Part shown: positions 55,691-64,000 of the stretch, in pieces | How positions within the stretch are numbered: the first letter of the stretch is position 1 | Layout of the letters: every line of letters begins with the position of its first letter | DNA from: Oscarella lobularis | Taxonomy: Eukaryota > Porifera > Homoscleromorpha > Homosclerophorida > Oscarellidae | NCBI RefSeq assembly: GCF_947507565.1 | Contig: NC_089180.1 | Location: 372,001-436,000, forward strand | DNA length: 64,000 bases | Direction: 5' to 3' | Position numbers and translations under genes: made by a program | The notes under the pieces: model-generated | Database searches by the model: none | Seen by the model: the letters and a program-made list of their open reading frames with translations, nothing else | What the model was told of the DNA's origin: nothing

Positions 55691-56377
55691 CTATCGTCCC
55701 GATCTCGCATCACTTATCGTGACGACGCGGCGATAGTACTCATCTCCGTATTCGTCTTGCGGCGGGGGCGGGGGCGGTGCGCGGTTGTTGCGGTGCCGGC
55801 CGCTTTGGTCTTCCTTGCCGAGCTTCATATCCCTCTCGCATGCCCGGAAAATTGACGGCGTCATTGCCTTTGTTATAGCGAGCCGCCGCCGCCGGTCCGC
55901 CGACGCCACCGCCGGTCCGCCGACGCCACCGCCGGTCCGCCGACGCCACCGCCGGTCCGCCGACGCCACCGCCGGTCCGCCGACGCCACCGCCGGTCCGC
56001 CGACGCCACCGCCGGTCCGCCGACGCCACCGCCGGTCCGCCGACGCCACCGCCGCCGCGCGTCAATTCGTCGACGTCGATGTCGGGGAAATCGCCTTTGA
56101 CGGGTCGCTGGGGATGCTGGGCGGCTTCACGCGCTTCGACGGCGCGCTGTTTCGCATTTTCGCGATACGGTTTGAGTTCCTTGTGCTGGCTGTAGGTGCT
56201 GCAGTGTCGGCGAAGATACTGGGCGTCCGCTGGCTGCTGGGATCCGACGGTTGCGGCGGCGGCAACGGTCATGCCGTCCGTCTGATCCAGAGCGCTGCTC
56301 TGGAAGTCGTTCATATTCCAGCCTTCGCGTTTTAACGTCATGCGCGTCTCTTTGAACTTGTTCAACGTGACGCAGAT
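55691..56377 (-). CDS. Unidentified terminal exon with coding minisatellite
   Basis: One exon from an acceptor near 56377 (ICVTLNKFKETRMTLKREGW, NMNDFQSSALDQTDGMTV) through KPYRENAKQRAVEAREAAQH to a stop at 55691. In the middle lie eight perfect 20-bp repeats that encode GGPAVASADRRWRRRTGGGV-type units in all three phases. The C-terminus is Pro-rich (APPPPPPQDEYGDEYY). The first 30 residues look conserved, but I cannot name the family. Upstream exons would lie in or beyond the 48-bp satellite. Confidence 0.45.
   Translation of the reverse strand: MCVTLNKFKETRMTLKREGWNMNDFQSSALDQTDGMTVAAAATVGSQQPADAQYLRRHCSTYSQHKELKPYRENAKQRAVEAREAAQHPQRPVKGDFPDIDVDELTRGGGGVGGPAVASADRRWRRRTGGGVGGPAVASADRRWRRRTGGGVGGPAVASADRRRRLAITKAMTPSIFRACERDMKLGKEDQSGRHRNNRAPPPPPPQDEYGDEYYRRVVTISDARSGR
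55891..56050. repeat. Perfect 20-bp minisatellite, 8 copies
   Basis: Eight identical copies of GCCGGTCCGCCGACGCCACC. Since 20 is not a multiple of 3, the surrounding frame passes through all three phases, and any copy-number change except by threes would shift the downstream frame. Confidence 0.95.
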
Positions 56378-56436
56378 CTAGGGAGTGCAACAAAATATTC
56401 GCATCATTTACGATTATTAATTACATAATAAGTGAA

Positions 56437-57690
56437 TAAACTACAGCGAAATTACAGGAGATAGCCAAAGGGTCACTCCTGTAATAAATTACAGCGAAAT
56501 TAAAGGGGTTAGCCAACGGGTCTCTCCCGTAATAAACTACAGCGAAATTACAGGGGGCTAGCCAACGGGTCTCTCCTGTAATAAACTACAGCGAACTTAC
56601 AGGGGGTTAGCCAACGGGTCTCTCCTGTAATAAACTACAGCGAAATTACAGGGGCTAGACAACGGGTCTCTCCTGTAAATAAAGTACAGCGAAATTACAG
56701 GGGGTTAGCCAACGGGTCTCTCCTGTAATAAATTACAGCGAAATTACAGAGGGTTAGCCAACGGGTCTCTCCTGTAATAAATTAGAGAGAAATTACAGGG
56801 GGCTAGCAAACGGGTCTCTCCTGTAATAAACTACAGCGAAATTACAGGGGTTAGCCAACGGGTCTCTCGTGTAATAAACTACAGCGAAATTACAAGGGTT
56901 AGCCATCGGGTCTCTCCTGTAATAAATTACAGCGAAATTACAGGGGCTAGCCAACGATTCTCTCCTGTAATAAACTACAGCGAAATTAAGGGGGGTTAGC
57001 CAACGGGTCTCTCCTGTAATAAACTACAGCGAAATTACATAAGGCTAGCCAACGGGTCTCTCCTGTAATAAACTACAGCGAAATTACAGGGGTGAGCCAA
57101 CGGGTCTCTCCTGTAATAAATTATAGCGAAATTACAAGGGTTAGCCATCGGGTCTCTCCTGTAATAAATTACAGCGAAATTACAGGGGCTAGCCAACGGG
57201 TCTCTCCTGTAATAAACTACAGCGAAATTAAAAGGGTTAGCCATCGGGTCTCTCCTGTTATAAATTACAGCGAAATTACAAGGGTTAGCCATCGGGTCTC
57301 TCCTGTAATAAATTACAGCGAAATTACAAGGGTTAGCCATCGGGTCTCTCCTGTAATAAATTAAAGCGAAATTACAAGGGTTAGCCATCGGGTCTCTCCT
57401 GTAATAAATTAAAGCGAAATTACAGGGGTTTAGCCATCGGGTCTCTCCTGTAATAAATTTCAGCGAAATTACAAGCGTTAGCCATCGGGTCTCTCCTGTA
57501 ATAAATTTCAGCGAAATTACAGGGGCTAGCCAACGGGTCTTTCCTGTAATAAAGTACAGCGTAATTACAGGGGGTTAGCCAACGGGTCTCTCCTGTAATA
57601 AACTACAGCGAAATTACAGGGGCTAGCCAACGTGTCTCTCCTGTAATAAACTACAGCCAAATTACAGGGGCTAGCCAACGGGTCTCTCCA
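56437..57690. repeat. 48-bp satellite with palindromic half, about 26 copies
   Basis: Tandem units of about 47-49 bp: CCTGTAATAAACTACAGCGA, AATTACAGG, GGCTAGCCAACGGGTCTCT. CCTGTAAT and ATTACAGG at the two ends of the first part are inverted, so each unit can form an 8-bp-stem hairpin. Units vary (AAACTACAG/AAATTACAG, GCCAACGG/GCCATCGG), and neighbouring units share variants around 57130-57460, which points to local amplification. No coding sense, despite open frames produced by the periodicity. Confidence 0.9.
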
Positions 57691-57814
57691 TATAGTGATC
57701 AAAAATCTACCCTTTTTCGTTCTCATACCTGATTAGCTGTCTGGACCAACTTTATAGGATAGGACTGGCGTGACTTGGCGTCTGCGAAATAACGAGACTA
57801 CGACTGTGCTATTG

Positions 57815-58784
57815 GAAATTTTGAGATTGTAGTTGATTTTGCCTTTCTCTGACCTCGTGAGACGAACTTGATATGTATATTAGCATTTCATCGATTCCGT
57901 TTATGTGGAGATTCCAGAGCAGTTCGTCGTGAAGATTGACGTCCTTATCAGTCCTCTGCAAAAAGACATAGGAATTATTCTGATTAGAATAAATATTGAA
58001 GTAAACCTGTTCTTGATTTGGAACGGATGGAATGTGAAGAACATTTCGAATTAGAATCAAGAGTCTCTCGATCATAGTTGTTTCATCTGGTGAACAATTA
58101 TCCGGGGGCTAAAGACAATGATTAGGATAGAATGTGGCAAAATTAAATAATACCTTCTGACACAAACTCGTTAGTAAATGACCAATAACTTTCATCACCT
58201 GATTATTGGCAAACGCCTACGATAATAATAATAATATTTATCATTAGGTTCTAATTATAAATAACCTATTTCTATTTTTACCTCTTTGTACTGAACCAAG
58301 TACGTATTCAACTCCAGATAGATTTTATTCGCTTGCACGTCCTTGGGACACGAACTGTCCATGCAAAGAAACGCGGGCAACGTCAAATTGACGAGCAATC
58401 TAAGTAACGCGATCCAATTCATCGCTTACGAGTCCTCGTTTCTCGTTCTTACTTTATGCAGGCGTTGAGCAGATTTTCGTCCTCCCAGAAATTGACGAGA
58501 ATCGATAGAAGATCGGTTTGGAGAATTTGCGTGCAGCCGAGCTGGCGACGCGTCAGGCAGCTCGAAGTGTCGCGCTTCAGAAAGCCGATCAGGTCTTTCA
58601 TGCACTCTGCGCGGCGATCGATCGAGAAATTCGCTCGAAAAGGGAGAGGAGCCCCGTTTTCGTACCCCAGCACTCTTCGCCTTTGTAGTATTGGTCGTCT
58701 TCGGTGTATCCGAGAGCGCCGCAGGTCGCTAGAAGCTCTTCGTCGATGTCGAGAGCGAGTAGAGCATCCGTTTCCTTCTCCTTC
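57815..58784 (-). pseudogene. TIMELESS: TIMELESS, N-terminal part
   Basis: TIMELESS with TIPIN forms the replication fork protection complex. Exons on the minus strand: IDEELLATCGALGYTEDDQY (58784-about 58662), MKDLIGFLKRDTSSCLTRRQ and LGCTQILQTDLLSILVNFWE (about 58605-58455), LLVNLTLPAFLCMDSSCPKD (about 58400-58285), AFANNQVMKVIGHLL (about 58215), TTMIERLLILIRNVLHIPSV (about 58080-58010) and LHDELLWNLHINGIDEMLIY (about 57955-57850). They match residues about 10-240 of the 1,200-residue protein. It ends at SSSHE with a donor site, then the 48-bp satellite begins; all later exons are missing. Confidence 0.85.
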
Positions 58785-58998
58785 GCTAAAGTCACGTGAA
58801 TAAAATAAATACTTGACTCATGTATATTACGCTTCGAGAAAGAGATCAACTCGACCTCCCGGAGCTATAGGCGTCTATTGAAAAAAAGATGAGGTCCCTT
58901 TGATACTCTATTGAAAATGTCTGATTTCCTGGCGTGATTTCCATCTGAAGCAGATCGACGATTTCCGCAGCGACGTCGACGTCGTAACGGCACGACAT

Positions 58999-61538
58999 CT
59001 ACGGCTCCAAGTCCCGCGGCTTTGCCACATAGAGCAAATCGAATGTAGCCGTCTTATTCAAATCGACTACAGTGACAATCCAGCAATGAGAAGGAAATAT
59101 CGGATTACCGTTGATTTTCGGAAACGAATCCATGAAAACGGTCGAATCCACGTGACAAGAATTCACCGACGGTAATTCGAGAGAAGAAATTCGACTATTG
59201 CTTACACTATAAACGTTCCAAAACAATCCAGAACCCTATAAAATCAAAAAAAATGAGATTAGAATGACAGCCTCCGGTTATCTACGCGTCTTACAGTGTC
59301 CCCTGGCTTTTGCTGCAAATCCACGGCTTCTGCGCTTTCTTTTTCTGAATCCTCACCGCTTATGACGCTTACAATACTGTCAATGATTTCTTTACTGTCG
59401 TTTCATCATCACTAAGTTGAGTGGATACATTCTCATTTGAAGAACGATTGGGTGACTTTTCTGGTTCCGGTGTAGTGCTATCCTCCTCTGACGGTATTCG
59501 CAGTGTCCATTTATTGATAATTAGACCATCATCGTCAAGACAGCCGTGCTCTTCGTCCTCCTTAGGAGTTCCCTCAAAGCTACACTGAATTAACTGTAAT
59601 CGAACTATTGTTCCCTGAACGAATAGCGGGCGGGTTTCTTGATAGTGAAAGTGGCTGATTGTTTCTCTTAGATCCTCAATACCAGTCAACTAAATCGAAT
59701 GCTATTTCTCTGGGTTTTTTTTTTGATATTATCTGCACTGACCGTGTCGTTCAAGCGTTCGATTACGTCGGCACTTTTCCTTGGAACGGGAAAGGCATAG
59801 TGTCCAAAGGAGCACGCGTGTTTGAGACATCCAGACGGGCCGTTCTCCACGCTCCAGTCCACCGCGCGCACGAACGCGTTCACGCCGGCGTAGAAACCCC
59901 GCTTTCCAGCACCTCTACTCAACGAAGCAACGTACACCTAAGAAGAAAAACGATAGTCTAACGTGAATGAAGGCGCCTACACTAAACACAGCTATCTATC
60001 AGTATAAGGAGATTTAAAAAAAACATATCAGAACTTGCTTATATCCAGCTATCAATAAAAGGTTTACAGGCACTTATAGGAACTATCTATCAGTATCATA
60101 TCGGAACTTGCTTATATCCAGCTATCAATAAAAGGCACTTATTGGAACTATTTTATTTCTAGGCTATCCACTGTACATCTACATACATTTGTGGACTGCA
60201 CAAACAAAACCTTCTACGTACATGGACCCATTTCACTAACCTGACTGTTTTCAGTTGTCGTCAAATAGACGAGTTTCGCCGGCAATCCCTTGGAATTGCT
60301 CACTAGACTCTTAACGCGTACATTAGTGCAGACGAGTATTCTACCAGGGACGACAGCCTCCCAAGCTTGCGGATCCGAGCACGCGTACAGTTCAAGCATA
60401 GTCACTCGCGTCGACGACGAATCCCTCAACGCCACCCAACGCATAGTGAAAAACCCCGGCGTCTTCGTCCCCGGCACTTTTCTCATCCGAACGGGACGCC
60501 CGGCGTAGGCGACGAGTCCGATGACATCCAAAACGACGTTATCCGGAACGTGATACAAAATATCCAAATCGACGAATCGATGCCCAATGGGAGGCAAGCG
60601 AAGACGAAGAAACGACAAGGATTTGTTGTCGAGACGAGACACAAAATCGTCGTCTTGTCGCCGACGAATATCTTGGCGTCGACGGTCGCGAGAGAGGACG
60701 AGAATCGCGGTCGTTTCGACGTGGATCGTTTCAAGCGAAACGTTTCCACGGAGATCACCATGCCAACGCGAACGGAACAAAAATAGCGCACGCAAGCGTT
60801 CTCCCAAAATAGACGGGCACGACGGCCGAATCGTCTTCGACGGAAACGTGAAAGACGTAGGGTAGGGCGAACGATTGATCGGTCGCCTTTCCGTAGAAAC
60901 AGAGACGCGATTTCTCGACGATTCGACCGACGAGCGACGAGCGACGACGTATTCAACCAGGGCGAGTCGACCCAGTTGCGCTACGACAGCCGAGGCTCGA
61001 TCGAGTCGTCGAAATTTTTTCGAGTTGATCGCGAGTGGGCGTTGACGAGATTATATCCTCGTCGTCGAGTGGGCGTGGCGGAGGATCGGTTGTGTTCCAA
61101 ATGGGGAAGATAGTGTGGAATGTCGTTTTCGAGCTCGCAATCGCGCGCTTTCGACCAGTATCTTACGTTTGCCGGGACGTCGACGATCGAGGGCGTTTCT
61201 AACGGGTCGATTTGGGTGAGGATTGGGATGAGAGGTCCGCCGATGTAGCGGTCTTGAAAATAGCCGCGAACTTCGCGTATTTCCATTTTCGAGTTCGTTG
61301 TGATTGTTTTTTGGTAGACGAGCGGGTTGGCGGCGATCGAGAGCGTGCATTTCGCTTTCGTTTTGCCGTCCGTTACCGTCAAATCGTAAGCGTAGGGAAA
61401 CGTCGCGTCGGGGGTCTCGCCCGTCCATCCTTTGAAGTCCAGGTCGACGAGGTAGCGTTGGATGTCGAGAACGACGACTTGGAGGTTTGTGCGGTTCGAA
61501 GCGCTCTCCAAAGAGCGAAGAAACGAGTCGAGACTCAT
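58999..61538 (-). CDS. RADX: RADX-like single-stranded DNA-binding protein
   Basis: RADX (CXorf57) has RPA-like OB folds and restrains RAD51 at replication forks. It starts at 61538 (MSLDSFLRSLESASNRTNLQ) with PYAYDLTVTDGKTKAKCTLS. Next FALPYVFHVSVEDDSAVVPV joins, after a one-base break in a T run (about 60800), to FWENACVRYFCSVRVGMVIS and VETFRLKRSTSKRPRF. Then NVVLDVIGLVAYAGRPVRMR, TPGFFTMRWVALRDSSSTRV and GLPAKLVYLTTTENSQ (about 60490-60245) resemble the RADX segment with LLYLTTTNES. Further exons: KRGFYAGVNAFVRAVDWSVE (about 59900), ISHFHYQETRPLFVQGTIVR (about 59640) and SCHVDSTVFMDSFPKINGNP (about 59150), stop near 59001. The call rests on remembered pattern; the domain order fits. Some exon borders need one-base shifts. 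Confidence 0.6.
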
Positions 61539-61851
61539 TTTGAGCGCGGAACGGCTACAGCGCGTTAGCAGCTGGCGACGTCATCGCCTGAAATTCTATT
61601 TGGAAATATTTATTTTAGTTTCTGACGATTCGAGGCGAGGGCAACTGCGTCCAAATGTAGGCTCGTTTTTTTCTATTCCGGACCCTGCTCGTCAATAAAT
61701 TGACTGCCTATTTTAATTTATGCAGAGGTTTTTAGCGCGGTACTTCCTACATACACTTGACTCCTACGCACCACCTCCGTACTGTACAGAATAACTATAT
61801 AGAGCCAAGACTTCATATCGCGGGGAACAAGTCTCACCCCAACCAGCGTCC
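61539..61851. other. Spacer between divergent starts
   Basis: Separates the RADX-like start (minus) from a signal-peptide exon (plus). No other signal. Confidence 0.35.
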
Positions 61852-61906
61852 ATGACGACAGAAGCATTTCTCGTCCTCCTAATCGCGGCAATAAGCGCCA
61901 CATCAG
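61852..61906 (+). CDS. Signal-peptide first exon of an unknown secreted protein
   Basis: MTTEAFLVLLIAAISATS followed by a phase-1 donor CAG|GTAC. The length, hydrophobic core and phase are typical of a first exon of a secreted or receptor protein. No following exon is found; the condensin gene begins on the other strand within 150 bp. Too short to be named. Confidence 0.4.
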
Positions 61907-62049
61907 GTACAGTGTATACACAAAACGCGTACGGCACGATATGGAGCAAAAAGAGGCAAAGATCGTTGGGATCTTTGGAGAGAGGACTCCTCGCGAAAAA
62001 TTTACACTTTTTACAGATTACTATACAGTAAAAATAAAAATAAAAAAAA

Positions 62050-64000
62050 TCGAAGATCTTCGATTAATTCCGGGCTATTCTCTTCACTATCAGTTTCATT
62101 CTCCTTCTCGGAATCTTCTGGTTGAGCTGTCGATGACGTCAAAACGTTCTGCGCCTCTTCGACATCTTTCTTCACTTGTTCGTTCGACAACTACGGATTG
62201 AAACTTCTCAACGAGCTTGGAATTGATAATTCGATTGAGCTAACTTTGTGAGCTTTTAAAAGGATTGCCGCAGGGAAAGGTGGTCAGGAATTGTATGGAG
62301 TATTTTCGAACGTTGCTCAATTTGTCTTGAAGACGATCGACTATTTTTGGAACAAGACACTGCTGCGTTGCCAAGGGAATGGCCTAGAGGTGAAGAAGAT
62401 ATGGGGGCTCTACTATGCAGCTATAATGATTACGCGTCAAACAAACCTGTTTCTTGAACAAGTTTAGCCAGACTTGAAGACATTTGCTGCGAACAAACGC
62501 GTTGACGTCATAAATGTGTTCCTAAAAAATGACGATGAGCAGTCATTAAAAGATAGGAGGAGATATTGCCATCAATTTGTTGAGAAATTCGTCTCGAGTT
62601 GCCTTAGCAACGTCGTCTACAGACGGCTCACTTAAAACTTGAGCGACAATCGCTCCAATTGTAACAAGGACAGAATTCCTCAAAGAGTAGTTCTAAAAGA
62701 ACAGTGATTCAATGCTGGTTACGCGCCAGAGAACCGACCTCTCCATCCAAATGAGGCAGCAGTGAACTAATGATCGACAAAACAATATCCGGAAGACGCT
62801 CTCCAATCTCCGCTACAAAAGTGGCCAATGCACGCGTGCCACTCGTATCACGTGACATGTCTTGGGGATCAAGACTACCCATTTCCCTATATAAAGAACC
62901 CCAAAAAATAGATCTGCTAATAAGTTAGGTGCCACAGCGCTCTTCTTACCTTATGAGTTCTACAACAATGGTCTTGGCTTCGAGCTGCCGTCCGAAGTAC
63001 TCAACGGCTTCAGCCAATGGGATGCAGAGGTGTTCAAAGTCTTGCAATAGTTGAATAATCTTCAATGTAGCTCCTAAAAAGATAACAATAAATTCTTAAA
63101 ACAAATCGATTTTCAGCTCTTACCCATGCAATGATTGCATTTGCTGATAGCAATGCCCAAAATATGAAAAATGTGTTCCTTTGCCCCTCTCTTTCGCACG
63201 GTCTCCGAATTTTCTAACAGTTTGCAGCAGCAGGAAGTGACGCACCTACAGAAAGAAAATCCTGCAGGCTGCTCAAATTCATAAGCATCTCTGTATGACG
63301 CACGTGACCAAATTTTCCTCGAGAATAGGCGGATCCCACAATCGCTTCCGATCCATTTCGAGCATCTGTTCAATGCAGTGAAGTCCGCGATCGCGCGCTT
63401 CATCCCACGAAGCGGCGTTCCCCCTATTGGCCGCCGTTTTTTGACCCTAAAAAATATTCAATAACAGTTTATATCGTTTCTCCGGCCGCAGGCTCTTACT
63501 CTCTTTTTCTGAGTTGCAATTGTCATGCTCGCCGGCTTCATAAATGTCTCAATAAATTGAGTCGTCAGATAACAAAGCATCTACACGCATACATTGGATT
63601 AAGCTATTATTTTATGTTCTTTTTTTCCTCGCCTTGATAGCTGTGCAGTGTCTCTTCTTCTCTTGATAGCTCATATCCCCTTGATCCAGCATAGCATCCA
63701 AGGAACTGCACAGAGACTCGAGCCCTGAAAAAAACTCCCAAAATTATAACTTCCTTAGCTAGGATCTTGGGTTCACATTTTATCGACGTTTTCCACGCCT
63801 TTCTTTTTGTCGGCTGGTCCAATTCCTCCGCAAAATGACTACATACGCGATTTCGAATAAGTTTCCCCGCCGATTCGGGCGTTTGCTTGCCTGAGGGCGC
63901 TAAAGAGGGTGTCGAAATGGGCCGTTATCGACAGATATCCGGCGCTAGATAACGCTTCGTTCGCTTCTAAAGAGAAACCGTAACCAGCGTGACCGGATAG
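62050..64000 (-). CDS. NCAPD2: Condensin I subunit D2, middle part (partial)
   Basis: HEAT-repeat subunit of condensin, needed for chromosome compaction. The 5' end lies beyond the window. Exons in order: ALSSAGYLSITAHFDTLFSA (about 63955), ELDQPTKRKAWKTSIKCEPK (about 63815), TTQFIETFMKPASMTIATQK (about 63580-63505), RDRGLHCIEQMLEMDRKRLW then DPPILEENLV (about 63400-63300), KEHIFHILGIAISKCNHCMG (about 63185-63125), KIIQLLQDFEHLCIPLAEAV (about 63055), LIREMGS, DMSRDTSGTRALATFVAEIG (about 62865), LPDIVLSIISSLLPHLDGE (about 62790-62745), NYSLRNSVLVTIGAIVAQVL (about 62690), VNAFVRSKCLQVWLNLFKKQ, NVRKYSIQFLTTFLCGNPFK (about 62300-62255) and AQNVLTSSTAQPEDSEKENE (about 62140). LWDPPxxEE and VNxFVRSxxLQ are NCAPD2 hallmarks. 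No exon follows 62050, so the C-terminal half is missing here. Confidence 0.88.

Noticed and set aside
57035-57388. 90-117 residue repeat proteins on both strands
   Set aside because: Open frames created by the 48-bp satellite periodicity; many neighbouring units carry indels that break them.
56437-57690. CRISPR-like array (regular palindromic repeats)
   Set aside because: There are no unique spacers: the whole 48-bp unit repeats, in a eukaryotic context. It is a satellite.

Overview
The window looks like nuclear DNA of an early-branching metazoan, most likely a sponge (homoscleromorph-like). The reasons are animal-only families (CAS/BCAR1 scaffold, integrin alpha, MAM/LDLa and Ig/FN3 surface proteins, MDM2-like ubiquitin ligase, DNMT3, homeobox, bHLH), very compact genes with introns of about 40-100 bp, both-strand packing with short spacers, and abundant TTAATTAA-type microsatellites. 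No bacterial, viral or LTR element was recognised. All identifications are from memory of the families, without database searches.

Layout. 0-3.3 kb: end of a D-lactate dehydrogenase gene, an intact CAS-family adaptor and a small membrane protein. 3.6-10.3 kb, mostly minus strand: pieces of a secreted protein, TTC38, TRRAP, a RhoGEF DH domain and integrin alpha. 10.2-14.3 kb: two unidentified pieces, then an intact 19-exon importin-alpha gene. 15-19 kb: a copy of the eRF1 5' end, an MDM2-like gene and, head to head with it, the front of DNMT3. 18.9-23 kb: a MAM/LDLa gene split by a 605-bp tandem repeat. 23.9-26.4 kb: an intact Ig/FN3 receptor. 26.7-28.7 kb: eRF1 and a mitotic cyclin meeting tail to tail, both cut short. 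29-32.6 kb: pieces of a mitochondrial carrier, an FG-nucleoporin-like gene, an unknown gene and PEX10. 32.6-34.1 kb: a homeobox gene interrupted by a small DNA transposon, and a larger related element. 34.3-40.1 kb: a Cys-rich protein, SGF29, TRMT11 and NSMCE4A, nearly complete. 40.3-45.8 kb: NUP210 piece, bHLH factor, Sel1 and aldo-keto reductase pieces, an hnRNP R/Q gene. 46-57.7 kb: poorly coding stretches, a p47/UBXN2-like gene, an SLC35-like transporter piece and five tandem repeat arrays. 57.8-64 kb, minus strand: TIMELESS N-terminus, an RADX-like ssDNA-binding protein, and the N-terminal half of condensin NCAPD2.

The main oddity is that intact genes (BCAR1, KPNA, Ig receptor, MDM2-like, NSMCE4A) are interleaved with at least fifteen correctly spliced but abruptly cut gene pieces, several with single-base frame breaks. 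This could be a real gene-fragment landscape or a patchwork, indel-prone assembly; reads across the junctions would decide. Functionally the window is ordinary housekeeping (nuclear transport, translation termination, DNA replication and condensation, tRNA modification, histone acetylation) mixed with adhesion and developmental regulators; no operon-like logic links them except several head-to-head promoter pairs.
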